Shown one piece after another: positions 28,649 to 37,089 of a stretch of DNA of 64,000 bases; the first letter of the stretch is position 1, and every line of letters starts with the position of its first letter. A program made the position numbers and the translations under genes. The notes under the pieces were generated by a model that was not told the origin of the DNA, made no database searches, and saw only the letters and a program-made list of their open reading frames with translations. Location: NCBI GenBank assembly GCA_028868825.1, contig JAGWTU010000008.1:1-64000 (forward strand), given 5' to 3'. This DNA comes from Burkholderiales bacterium. Lineage in GTDB: Bacteria > Pseudomonadota > Gammaproteobacteria > Burkholderiales > Burkholderiaceae_C.

Positions 28649-29977
28649 ATGGCCCGACGTGTACCCACCGCAGTCGAACTCGATCCGATCGAGCGCGCCA
28701 GCCGCGACGAGATCACGGCCTTGCAGCTGCAGCGACTGAAGGTCACGCTCCGGCGCGCCTACGACAACGTGCCGCATTACCGCCAGGCCTTCGACGCCGC
28801 CGGCGTGCACCCCGAGGACTGCCGCTCGCTCGCCGACCTCGCGAAGTTCCCCTTCACGACGAAGAAGGATCTGCGCGACAACTACCCCTTCGGCATGTTC
28901 GCCGTGCCGCGCCAGCAGCTCGCGCGCATCCATGCCTCGTCGGGTACGACCGGCAAGCCGACCGTCGTCGGCTACACGCGCAACGACATCGAGACCTGGG
29001 CCGGCCTCGTCGCGCGCTCGATCCGCGCCGCCGGCGGCCGCGCCGGCGACATCTGCCATGTCGCCTACGGCTACGGCCTGTTCACCGGCGGCCTCGGCGC
29101 GCACTACGGCGCCGAGAAGCTCGGCTGCACGGTGATCCCGATGTCGGGCGGGCAGACCGAGAAGCAGGTGCAGCTGATCCAGGACTTCCGTCCCGACATC
29201 ATCATGGTCACGCCGAGCTACATGCTCAACATCGTCGAGGAGTTCCTGCGCCAGGGCCTCGATCCGGCGGAGAGCTCGCTCTCGATCGGCATCTTCGGCG
29301 CCGAGCCCTGGACCGACGCGATGCGCACCGAGATCGAGGCCCGCGCCGGCATCGACGCCGTCGACATCTACGGCCTGAGCGAGGTCATGGGCCCGGGCGT
29401 AGCCAACGAATGCGTCGAGACCAAGGACGGTCCGGTGATCTGGGAGGACCATTTCTACCCCGAGATCATCGACCCCGACACCGGCGAAGTGCTGCCCGAC
29501 GGCAGCGACGGCGAACTCGTCTTCACCTCGCTGACGAAGGAGGCGATGCCGGTGATCCGCTACCGCACGCGCGACCTCACGAAGCTGCTGCCGCCCACCG
29601 CGCGCTCGATGCGCCGCATGGGCAAGATCACCGGCCGCAGCGACGACATGCTGATCATCCGCGGCGTGAATCTCTTTCCGACGCAGGTCGAGGAACTGAT
29701 CATCAAGCAGGGCCAGCTCGCGCCGGTGTACCAGCTCGTCGTCACGCGCGACGGCCATCTGGACAAGCTCGACATCCTCGTCGAGGCGCGGCCCGATGTC
29801 TCGGCCCGGCTCTCGGGCGTCGAATCCGATGCCATCGCGCGCCAGCTCGAACATGGCATCAAGACCCATATCGGTGTCAGCGCGAAGGTGCGCGTGATGG
29901 CCGCAGGCAGTGTCGAACGCACGCAGACGGGCAAGGCCCGGCGCGTCGTCGACAAGCGTCCCAAGGGCGCGAATTAG
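28649..29977 (+). CDS. Phenylacetate-CoA ligase family enzyme
   Basis: 442 residues, the PaaK length. It activates an aryl or related carboxylic acid to its CoA thioester with ATP. Motifs: HASSGTTGKPTVVGYT (AMP-binding P-loop), IYGLSEVMGPGVA, GELVFTSLTKEAMPVIRYRTRDL, and GRSDDMLIIRGVNLFPTQVEE. A CAGGAGACC ribosome site precedes ATG 28649. The next genes encode a di-iron protein and its reductase, not the paaABCDE set, so the true substrate may differ from phenylacetate. Confidence 0.9.
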   Translation: MARRVPTAVELDPIERASRDEITALQLQRLKVTLRRAYDNVPHYRQAFDAAGVHPEDCRSLADLAKFPFTTKKDLRDNYPFGMFAVPRQQLARIHASSGTTGKPTVVGYTRNDIETWAGLVARSIRAAGGRAGDICHVAYGYGLFTGGLGAHYGAEKLGCTVIPMSGGQTEKQVQLIQDFRPDIIMVTPSYMLNIVEEFLRQGLDPAESSLSIGIFGAEPWTDAMRTEIEARAGIDAVDIYGLSEVMGPGVANECVETKDGPVIWEDHFYPEIIDPDTGEVLPDGSDGELVFTSLTKEAMPVIRYRTRDLTKLLPPTARSMRRMGKITGRSDDMLIIRGVNLFPTQVEELIIKQGQLAPVYQLVVTRDGHLDKLDILVEARPDVSARLSGVESDAIARQLEHGIKTHIGVSAKVRVMAAGSVERTQTGKARRVVDKRPKGAN

Positions 29978-30001
29978 CGAATTAGCGAATTAGCGAACTA
30001 G
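29970..30001 (+). repeat. Four tandem 8-bp units (CGAATTAG) across the CoA ligase stop codon
   Basis: CGAATTAG at 29970, 29978 and 29986, then CGAACTAG at 29994. Each unit holds a TAG. Because the period is 8, these stops fall in all three forward frames. The first TAG (29975-29977) ends the CoA ligase. The AT-rich repeat stands out in this GC-rich sequence and lies before the di-iron gene. Confidence 0.9.
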
Positions 30002-30021
30002 CAACCGACTGGAGGTCGATC

Positions 30022-31047
30022 ATGGCAAGACACGAGAAACTGGCCGCCCGCATGGCGCTGCCGCCCGCCACCGAACAGCCCAACGTCTATCCGCTGAGCT
30101 GGCAGGCGCACACGGCCAAGCTCGAGGAGATCTGGGACGCCGCGCAGCGCGAGAACTGGGACCCGAAGAAGCTCGACTGGTCCAGCTTCGACGCCAGCCG
30201 CTACACCTGGGAGGAGCGCGAGGCGATCGCCTACTGGTGGACCATCCTCTCGGTGTTCGACGCCTCGGCGCCGCCGGTATTCGCCGCCGCCTTCGTCAAG
30301 ACCTACGAGGCGCACGAGGAGGACGCCGTGCGGCGCTGCTTCTTCAGCGTGACGCGCGACGAGCAGAACCACGAGCAGGTCTGCGGCCTGGCGATCACGA
30401 AGATGCTCGAGCACCCGGATCCGCTGACCTATGTGCCCAAGACCGAGATCGGCCGCAAGGCGCAGCGCAATGCGCATTGGCTGTACTACAACGGCGGCCG
30501 CTACTGGAGCGGCTACAAGGCGGCGGTGCCCAAGTACAACCTCGCGGTGCTGTTCAGCTCGTTCCTGATGGGCGAGATCGCCGCGGCGACGATCTTCCAC
30601 CAGATGGCGGCCAAGTGCACCGAGCCGGTGTTCAAGGAGGCCTTCCGCAACATCGGCCGCGACGAGGGCCGGCACATGGCGATCTGCCTGTCGCTGATGG
30701 AGCGCGACTACCCGAAGATGAACCTCGCCGACAAGCCGCTGATCACCAAGCAGATCCGCGCCGGCTTCCTGTTCCTGTCGGGCGTGCTGTTCGAGCCGCC
30801 CGAGGATTTCTGGGACATCCCGAGCGACTTCATCGCCTGGCAGCGCGAGATCGAGACCGTCGCCCGCGAGGCCGGTTTCCACATCCCCGAATACGAGGGC
30901 AAGCGCGAGAACTGGAAGACCGCGATGCTCAACCTCAAGGGCGTGCTCGACAAGTACGACATCCCGTTCCCGGCGATTCCCGAGGTCGGCATCACCGGCC
31001 AGGAGGTCACCGACGCCGACATGGTCGACATCATCCCGGTGTTCTAG
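30022..31047 (+). CDS. Ferritin-like di-iron protein, probable oxygenase
   Basis: 341 residues, mostly helical. Two DExxH motifs, D113-E114-x-x-H117 and D214-E215-x-x-H218, plus E185 spaced 28 residues before the second, match the carboxylate-bridged di-iron pattern of ribonucleotide reductase R2- and AurF-like proteins. At the corresponding place before the first motif there is no Glu; D80 is the best ligand candidate, as in R2. It lies between a CoA ligase and a ferredoxin reductase (2 nt gap), so it probably hydroxylates or epoxidises a CoA-activated acid with electrons from that reductase. AurF-type N-oxygenation is another option. A GGAGG ribosome site supports the start. Confidence 0.8.
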   Translation: MARHEKLAARMALPPATEQPNVYPLSWQAHTAKLEEIWDAAQRENWDPKKLDWSSFDASRYTWEEREAIAYWWTILSVFDASAPPVFAAAFVKTYEAHEEDAVRRCFFSVTRDEQNHEQVCGLAITKMLEHPDPLTYVPKTEIGRKAQRNAHWLYYNGGRYWSGYKAAVPKYNLAVLFSSFLMGEIAAATIFHQMAAKCTEPVFKEAFRNIGRDEGRHMAICLSLMERDYPKMNLADKPLITKQIRAGFLFLSGVLFEPPEDFWDIPSDFIAWQREIETVAREAGFHIPEYEGKRENWKTAMLNLKGVLDKYDIPFPAIPEVGITGQEVTDADMVDIIPVF

Positions 31048-31049
31048 GC

Positions 31050-32117
31050 ATGCCGCGCATCCGCCTGCATCCCTCGGGGCGGCTCGTCGAGGTCGGCGCG
31101 GGCGCGACGGTGCTCGAGTCGCTCGAGAAGGCCGGCTACGCGCTGCCCAACAACTGCCGCGCGGGCGCCTGCGGCGAATGCAAGGTCAAGGTCCTCGAGG
31201 GGCAGTTCGACCAGGGCTTCGTGATGGACATGGCGCTCTCGCCCGACGAGCGGCGCCAGGGCTACGGCCTGATGTGCATGGCCAAGCCGCTGTCCGACGA
31301 ACTCGTCATCGAATGGGGCACCGAGGACGCGAAACCCAAGCTGTTCCCGCCGCGCGAGGGCCAGCGCTTCGTCGTCACCGACCGCATCGAGCGCACGCCG
31401 CGCATCGTCGAGCTGCGCCTGCGGCCGCTGCGCGACGCGATGCGCTACTGGCCCGGCCAATACCTGATGCTCGGCGACCCGGCTGCCGGCGTGCCTTTGC
31501 GCAGCTATTCGATCGCCAATGCGCCGCGCAACGACGGCGAGATCGTCGTGCAGATCACGCGCGCGGCCGACGGGCTGACGAGCGCCTGGGCCCACGACAC
31601 GCTGCTGCCGGGCACCCGCGTCGCCGTCAACGGGCCCTACGGCACCTTCATCGGTGACCCCTCGGTCGATACGCCGGTGCTGTGCATGGCCGCCGGATCG
31701 GGACTCGCGCCCATCCTCGCGCTGACCGAGGCGGCGCTGCGCCGCAGCTACACCGACCCGGTGACGCTGCTGTTCTCGGCCGCCACCGCGGACGACCTCT
31801 ACGACCGCGGCATGATGGCCTGGTGGGAGGCGCGGCACCGCAATTTCCGCTACCGGCCGACGCTCACGCGCGAGACGCCCGCGGACCCGAAGGCGCTGCA
31901 CGGCCGCATCCCGGCGCTGCTGCCGACGCTGTTCAACGACCTCTCGCGGCACAGCGTCTTCGTCGCCGGCTCGCCGGCCTTCGTCGACGACTGCGTGGCC
32001 GCCGCGAAAACACTCGGCGCCAGGCCCGAGCTGATCCACACCGAAGGCTATTTCCCGCAGAGCCCGCCGCAGACGCCGCCCGCCGGCCAGTTGCTGGCGC
32101 AGCGCGACGCGCCGTAG
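31050..32117 (+). CDS. 2Fe-2S ferredoxin / FAD / NAD(P)H oxidoreductase
   Basis: 355 residues. N-terminal plant-type ferredoxin with C36, C41, C44 and C76. FAD-binding R151-S-Y-S154 lies in the middle, and an NAD-binding GSGLAP segment at 216-221. This is the domain order of electron-transfer partners such as those of naphthalene, benzoate and methane oxygenases (ferredoxin first), not PaaE, which has the ferredoxin last. It starts 2 nt after the di-iron stop, so it very likely feeds electrons to that protein. Confidence 0.9.
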   Translation: MPRIRLHPSGRLVEVGAGATVLESLEKAGYALPNNCRAGACGECKVKVLEGQFDQGFVMDMALSPDERRQGYGLMCMAKPLSDELVIEWGTEDAKPKLFPPREGQRFVVTDRIERTPRIVELRLRPLRDAMRYWPGQYLMLGDPAAGVPLRSYSIANAPRNDGEIVVQITRAADGLTSAWAHDTLLPGTRVAVNGPYGTFIGDPSVDTPVLCMAAGSGLAPILALTEAALRRSYTDPVTLLFSAATADDLYDRGMMAWWEARHRNFRYRPTLTRETPADPKALHGRIPALLPTLFNDLSRHSVFVAGSPAFVDDCVAAAKTLGARPELIHTEGYFPQSPPQTPPAGQLLAQRDAP

Positions 32118-32120
32118 TCC

Positions 32121-32138
32121 CGCCCGCCCTCGCGGGCG
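32121..32138 (+). terminator. GC-rich hairpin after the reductase gene
   Basis: CGCCCGC (32121-32127), loop CCTC, then GCGGGCG (32132-32138): a perfect 7-bp stem 3 nt after the reductase stop. No T-run follows, so it may only attenuate transcription before the transporter genes or act with Rho. Confidence 0.35.
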
Positions 32139-32377
32139 CGCCATGACTTTCCTCATCGCGCCGGCCCGCGCTCGCTACACGCGGTGACCAATTGCATCCC
32201 GCGCGGATGACGCGGGCCACTCACATCGGCGGCCATGCCTGCCTAGGATGGCCTGGCACCGACCCCGCCGCTCGCCTCCGACCCCGGAGCCGGTCACCAC
32301 CGACCGCTGCGAGCCGCCGTCCGCCCGGCTCCCTGATCGCCCCATCTATGCCGGCGGAAACGATGAAAGGGAATGCG

Positions 32378-33628
32378 ATGACCCCGTCCTTGCCTCCAAC
32401 CCGCCGCCGCACCCTGCTCGGTGCCGGCCTCGCACTCGCCGCGATGCAGTCGACGCCGCCCTGGATCCGCAGCGCCCGCGCCGCCGCGCCGGTGCGCATC
32501 GGGCTCGACGACACGCTCACCGGCACCTATGCCGAACTGGGCAAGAACGAGATGACGGGCTGCCAGCTCGCGGTCGAGGAGATCAATGCCAAGGGCGGCA
32601 TCCTCGGCCGCCAGGTCGAGCTCATCGTCGAGGACTCGACGAGCGCCGACACCGGCACCGCGGTGCAGAAGGCGCGCAAGCTGATCTCGCGTGACAAGGT
32701 CGACTTCATGCTCGGCAACGTCAACTCGGCGATGGCGCTGGCGATCGGCCAGGTCACGCACGAGGCCAAGGTCCTGCACATCGTCACCGGCGGCCATACC
32801 GACGCGGTGACCGGCACCGATTGCCACTGGAACGTCTTTCGCATCTGCAATACGACGCGCATGCAGACGAACGCCGTCTCGAAGACGCTGTTCGACAAAT
32901 ACGGCAAGCGCTGGTTCTTCATCACCCCCGATTACGCCTTCGGCCACACGCTGCAGCAGGGCTTCGAGGCCAGCCTGAAGGAGTTCGGCGGCAAGGAGGT
33001 CGGCGTCGCGCTGGCGCCGCTGGGCACGTCCGACTACTCGGCCTATCTGATCCAGGCGCAGAACGCGCATCCCGACGTCGTGATCTTCCTCACCGCCGGC
33101 CAGGACGCGGTGAATTCGCTCAAGCAGGCGGTGCAGTTCGGCCTCGACAAGCGCTTCCACATCGCCGGCGCGCAGCAGGAACTCGAGGTGCTGCGCGGCC
33201 TGCCGCCCGAGGCGCGCATCGGCACGTGGGTCTTCGAGTGGTACTGGAACCAGCCCAAGGTGCCGCACGTGGCCGAGTTCGTCGCCGCGATCGAGAAGAA
33301 GACCGGCCACAAGCCGACGGCGCGGCATTGGTTCGGTTACGCCGCGACCTGGACCTGCGCGCTGATCGCGAATCGCGAGAAGACGCTCGACGCCGTCAAG
33401 CTCGCCAAGGCGCTCGAGGGCTACACGCTGCCGCCCGAGGTGGCGCTGATGCCCGACCCGGTGATGCTGCGCGCCGGCGACCACCAGCTGATGCCCGACC
33501 TCTATGTCGGCCACGCCGTGTCCAAGGGCGCCACGCCCGAGGACCTGTTCGTCGTCGACGACGTCGTCCCCGGCCTGAAGGCCGCGCCCTCGGTGGCCGC
33601 GACCGGCTGCCGCATGAGCTGGCACTGA
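32378..33628 (+). CDS. Branched-chain-amino-acid-type ABC transporter, substrate-binding protein
   Basis: 416 residues. Leader TRRRTLLGAGLALAAM resembles a Tat signal, then the mature domain starts APVRIGLDDTLTGTYAELGKNE. This is the Leu/Ile/Val-binding fold (periplasmic binding protein type I), of the subgroup often used for aromatic acids and urea-like solutes. ATG 32378 is chosen because the twin-arginine leader follows directly; ATG 32363 is an in-frame alternative. It lies 260 nt after the reductase gene, with a GC-rich hairpin and other inverted repeats between. Confidence 0.9.
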   Translation: MTPSLPPTRRRTLLGAGLALAAMQSTPPWIRSARAAAPVRIGLDDTLTGTYAELGKNEMTGCQLAVEEINAKGGILGRQVELIVEDSTSADTGTAVQKARKLISRDKVDFMLGNVNSAMALAIGQVTHEAKVLHIVTGGHTDAVTGTDCHWNVFRICNTTRMQTNAVSKTLFDKYGKRWFFITPDYAFGHTLQQGFEASLKEFGGKEVGVALAPLGTSDYSAYLIQAQNAHPDVVIFLTAGQDAVNSLKQAVQFGLDKRFHIAGAQQELEVLRGLPPEARIGTWVFEWYWNQPKVPHVAEFVAAIEKKTGHKPTARHWFGYAATWTCALIANREKTLDAVKLAKALEGYTLPPEVALMPDPVMLRAGDHQLMPDLYVGHAVSKGATPEDLFVVDDVVPGLKAAPSVAATGCRMSWH

Positions 33629-33643
33629 GGCGCGGGCGGCAGC

Positions 33644-34513
33644 ATGAACGAACTGCTGCTGTTCAACGTCTTCAATGGTCTCGTCATCGGCGCTTTCTAC
33701 GCGCTGATGGCGCTCGGCCTGTCGCTGATCCTCAATCTCAGCGGCGTCATCAATTTCGCCCATGGCGGCTTTCTCGCGCTCGGCGCCTACGCCGCCTACA
33801 CGCTGATGCCCTGGCTCGGCTTCTGGGGCGCGCTGGTCGTCGCGCCGCTGGCCGTGGCGATCGTCGGCATCGCCGTCGAGCGCTGGCTGATCCGCCCGCT
33901 CTACGGCCGCGATCCGCTCTATGGGCTGCTGCTGACCTTCGGCCTCGCGCTGATCCTCGAAGACCTCACGCGCACGATCTGGGGCGCGCAGACGCTGCCG
34001 TTCCAGGTCCCGGCCTGGCTCGGGTCGCCGCTGAGCGAGCGCTATTTCTTCATCACCGGCTATCGGCTGGCGATGGTCGGACTCGTCTGCGCCGCCGTGC
34101 TCGCCCTGTTCCTGATCCTGACGAAGACGCGGCTGGGGCTGCGCATCCGCGCCGGCACGCGCGACCTCGAGACGGTCTCGACGCTGGGCGTCAACGTGCG
34201 CTGGCTGCGCAGCCTGAATTTCGGCATCGGCATCTACCTCGCCGGGCTCGCCGGCGTGCTCGCCGCCGGCATGCTCGGGCTGACGCCGACGCTGGGCAGC
34301 GGGCTCATCATGCCGAGCTTCGTCGCCGTCATCGTCGGCGGGCTCGGCAGCCTGCCGGGCACGCTGCTCGGCGGGCTGCTGATCGGTCTGGCGTCGGGCG
34401 TGACGACGGTCTACTTCCCGGCGGCTTCCGAGGCGGTGATCTATGTCCTGATGGCCCTCGTGCTGCTGGTGCGTCCGCATGGTCTGCTCGGTGAAGAAGG
34501 GCGCACGCAATGA
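33644..34513 (+). CDS. ABC transporter permease (LivH type)
   Basis: 289 residues with about eight membrane helices. Typical LivH features: GLVIGAFYALMALGLSLI at the first helix, INFAHGGFLALGAYAA, and the IRAGTRDLETVSTLGVN cytoplasmic loop. It overlaps the next permease by 4 nt. Together with the binding protein it forms the inner-membrane channel for an unknown, probably aromatic or amino-acid-like, substrate. Confidence 0.92.
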   Translation: MNELLLFNVFNGLVIGAFYALMALGLSLILNLSGVINFAHGGFLALGAYAAYTLMPWLGFWGALVVAPLAVAIVGIAVERWLIRPLYGRDPLYGLLLTFGLALILEDLTRTIWGAQTLPFQVPAWLGSPLSERYFFITGYRLAMVGLVCAAVLALFLILTKTRLGLRIRAGTRDLETVSTLGVNVRWLRSLNFGIGIYLAGLAGVLAAGMLGLTPTLGSGLIMPSFVAVIVGGLGSLPGTLLGGLLIGLASGVTTVYFPAASEAVIYVLMALVLLVRPHGLLGEEGRTQ

Positions 34514-35481
34514 GCGCCGGGCCCCGCCTGGCGCCGCCGGCGGCCGACGCCGCCGTCGTGCTCGTGCTGGCAACGCTGCCGCTGTGGCTGCCGCTGCTCG
34601 GCGGCTACACGGCGCTGGGCACGCGCGTGCTGGTGATGGGGCTGGCGGCGATGGCGCTGAATGTCCTGCTCGGCTACACCGGCGTGCTCTCGTTCGGCCA
34701 CGCCGCGTTCTTCGGCCTGGCCGCCTACGGCACCGGGCTGACGCTGCGCTACGGCGTGCCGAGCACGCCGCTGGCGGTGCTGGCCGGCGTCGCACTGGGC
34801 ACCGCGGCGGCGGCCGTCGTCGGCGCGCTGATCTCGCGCCTGCGCGGCGTCTATTACGCGATGGTCACGATCGCCTTCGGCCAGGTCTTCTATTTCATCG
34901 CCTTCCGCTGGAACAGCCTGACCGGCGGCGACGACGGCCTCACCGGCTGGCAGCGCCAGCCGCTGGCGATCGGGCCCTGGCGCATCGACATCGCCGGCAG
35001 CGACACGGCCTTCTACTACTTCGTGTTCGCGCTGTGCGCGCTGGCCGTCGTCGCGATGGCGTGGCTGCTGCGCTCGCCCTTCGGCCGCAGCCTGGTCGCG
35101 ATCCGCGAGAACGAGCGCCGCGCGCGCTTCCTCGGCATCGCCGTCGAGTGGCACATCTGGCTGTCCTTCGTCGTCTCCTGCGCCTTCGTCAGCCTGGCCG
35201 GATCGCTGTACGCGCTGCTCAACGATTTCGCCGATCCCCATGGCCTGCACTGGGAGCAGTCGGGCGACTTCGTCATCATGACCGTGCTCGGCGGCATGCG
35301 CTCGTTCTGGGGCCCGCTGGTCGGCGCCGCGGTCTTCGTCGTGCTCGAGGACTTCGTCTCCAGCCACACGCAGAACTGGATGACGGTGATCGGCCTCGTC
35401 TTCGTCGTCGTCGTGCGCTTCTTCCCGCGCGGCCTGCTGGGCCTGATCGACTTCGGTCGCCGCGGTCGGGGCCCCGCATGA
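34510..35481 (+). CDS. ABC transporter permease (LivM type)
   Basis: 323 residues. LivM features: LNVLLGYTGVLSFGHAAFFGLAAYGTG, SRLRGVYYAMVTIAFGQVFYF and AIRENERRARFLGI. It starts 4 nt inside the LivH gene, and its stop overlaps the LivG ATG. It is the second channel subunit of the importer. Confidence 0.92.
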   Translation: MSAGPRLAPPAADAAVVLVLATLPLWLPLLGGYTALGTRVLVMGLAAMALNVLLGYTGVLSFGHAAFFGLAAYGTGLTLRYGVPSTPLAVLAGVALGTAAAAVVGALISRLRGVYYAMVTIAFGQVFYFIAFRWNSLTGGDDGLTGWQRQPLAIGPWRIDIAGSDTAFYYFVFALCALAVVAMAWLLRSPFGRSLVAIRENERRARFLGIAVEWHIWLSFVVSCAFVSLAGSLYALLNDFADPHGLHWEQSGDFVIMTVLGGMRSFWGPLVGAAVFVVLEDFVSSHTQNWMTVIGLVFVVVVRFFPRGLLGLIDFGRRGRGPA

Positions 35482-36230
35482 ACGCGCTGCTCGAGGTCGA
35501 ATCGCTGGTCCGCCGCTACGGCAGCCTGACGGCGGTGGCCGATGTCACGCTGGGTTTCGAGCGCGGCTCGCTGTGTTCGGTGATCGGCCCCAACGGCGCC
35601 GGCAAGACGACCTTCTTCAACCTCATCAGCGGCCTCGTCGCGCCCACGTCCGGCCGCATCCGCTTCGACGGGCGCGACATCACGACGCTGGCGGCGCACC
35701 GCCGCGTGCGCGCCGGCATCGCGCGCACGTTCCAGATCACCGAGATCTTCCCCGAGCTGACGCTGCGCCAGACGCTGCGCTGCGCCGTCGAGGCGGCGCT
35801 GGGCCTGGGCCTGCGGCTGCGCCTGGCGGCGGCCGACGAGCGGCGCGTCGAGGAGCGGGTCGCGCGGCTGATCGAACTCATCGAGCTGCCGGCGGCCGCC
35901 GCGCACCGCGTCGGCGAACTGTCGTACGGCGACCAGCGCGCGACCGAGATCGCGCTCAGCCTGGCGCTGCAGCCGCAGCTGCTGCTGCTCGACGAGCCGA
36001 CGGCCGGCATGGGCGAGCAGGAGACGCAGCGCATCGCCGGCCTGATCCGGCGCCTGCACCGCAGCGAGCACCTGACGACGGTGCTCATCGAGCACGACAT
36101 GCGCATCGTCTTCGACCTCTCGGACCGCATCGTCGTGCTCGCCGAGGGCCGCGTGCTGGCCGACGGCGCGCCGGCGCAGATCGCCGCCGACGAGGCCGTG
36201 CAGGCGGCCTACCTGGGGACCGAGGCATGA
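35478..36230 (+). CDS. ABC transporter ATP-binding protein (LivG type)
   Basis: 250 residues. Walker A GPNGAGKTTFFN, signature region LSYGDQRATEIALSLA (unusual Y-G-D-Q, as in LivG), and Walker B LLLLDEPTAGMG. The start overlaps the LivM stop by ATGA and the stop overlaps the LivF start in the same way. Confidence 0.93.
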   Translation: MNALLEVESLVRRYGSLTAVADVTLGFERGSLCSVIGPNGAGKTTFFNLISGLVAPTSGRIRFDGRDITTLAAHRRVRAGIARTFQITEIFPELTLRQTLRCAVEAALGLGLRLRLAAADERRVEERVARLIELIELPAAAAHRVGELSYGDQRATEIALSLALQPQLLLLDEPTAGMGEQETQRIAGLIRRLHRSEHLTTVLIEHDMRIVFDLSDRIVVLAEGRVLADGAPAQIAADEAVQAAYLGTEA

Positions 36231-36961
36231 CGACGCCGCTGCTGGCCGTCGACGCGCTGCACGCCGGCTACGGCAAGAGCCGGGTGCTGCATGGCGTCAG
36301 CCTGGCCTTGGGCGCCGGCGAACTGCTCGCGCTGCTCGGGCGCAACGGCGTCGGCAAGACGACGACGCTGCGCGCGCTGCTCGGGCTGATCCGCCCGGTC
36401 GAAGGCCGCATCGAGATCCTCGGCCGGCGCGTCGAGACCCGGCTGCCGGGGCGCATCACGGCGCTCGGCGTCGGCTATGTGCCCGAGGGGCGGCGCGTCT
36501 TCGCCAACCTCAGCGTCGAGGAGAACCTCGAGGTGCCGCTGCAGCGCCCGGGCCCCTGGAACGTCGCTGCCGTCTACCGCCTCTTCCCGCGCCTGGGCGA
36601 GCGCCGTGCGCAGGCCGGCCGCCAGCTCTCGGGTGGCGAGCAGGAGATGCTGGCGATCGGCCGCGCGCTCATCCTCAACCCGCAGCTGCTGGTGCTCGAC
36701 GAGCCGTCGCAGGGGTTGGCGCCGCTGGTCGCGCGCGAGGTCTTCGCGGCCGTCGCCCGCATGCGCGACGAGGGCATGGGCGTGCTGCTCGTCGAACAGA
36801 ACCTGCGCGCCGCCGTCGAGCGCGCCGACCGCGTCTGCGTGCTCGACGGCGGCGAAGTCGTCTTCAGCGGCAGCGCCGAAGCCTTCCGCGCCGACACCGA
36901 TCGCTGGCGCGACCTCGCCGGCGCGACGGCCGGCGTGCGGCCGGCCGAACCGCGGCCGTGA
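36227..36961 (+). CDS. ABC transporter ATP-binding protein (LivF type)
   Basis: 244 residues. Walker A GRNGVGKTTTLR, LivF signature LSGGEQEMLAIGRALI, Walker B LLVLDEPSQGLAP, and the GVGYVPEGRRVF segment typical of LivF. It is the last gene of the five-gene importer; 128 bp separate it from the next gene. Confidence 0.93.
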   Translation: MTTPLLAVDALHAGYGKSRVLHGVSLALGAGELLALLGRNGVGKTTTLRALLGLIRPVEGRIEILGRRVETRLPGRITALGVGYVPEGRRVFANLSVEENLEVPLQRPGPWNVAAVYRLFPRLGERRAQAGRQLSGGEQEMLAIGRALILNPQLLVLDEPSQGLAPLVAREVFAAVARMRDEGMGVLLVEQNLRAAVERADRVCVLDGGEVVFSGSAEAFRADTDRWRDLAGATAGVRPAEPRP

Positions 36962-37089
36962 TCGATCCGCAGGGTGCGCCGGCGTTTTCGTCGCCGGCGC
37001 ATGCCGGCCTTTGCTGTGGATCATCCCGGCGAAGCATCCGACTATGCGATAGTCTGGCGCCTTGGGATGCACGCCGAAGTGAGGGTGGC

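Noticed and set aside
28649..32117. Reading the cluster as the paa or box phenylacetate/benzoate pathway
   Set aside because: No paaABCD subunits, BoxB-length epoxidase, hydratase or thiolase are present, and the reductase has its ferredoxin at the N-terminus, unlike PaaE. Only the ligase resembles PaaK.
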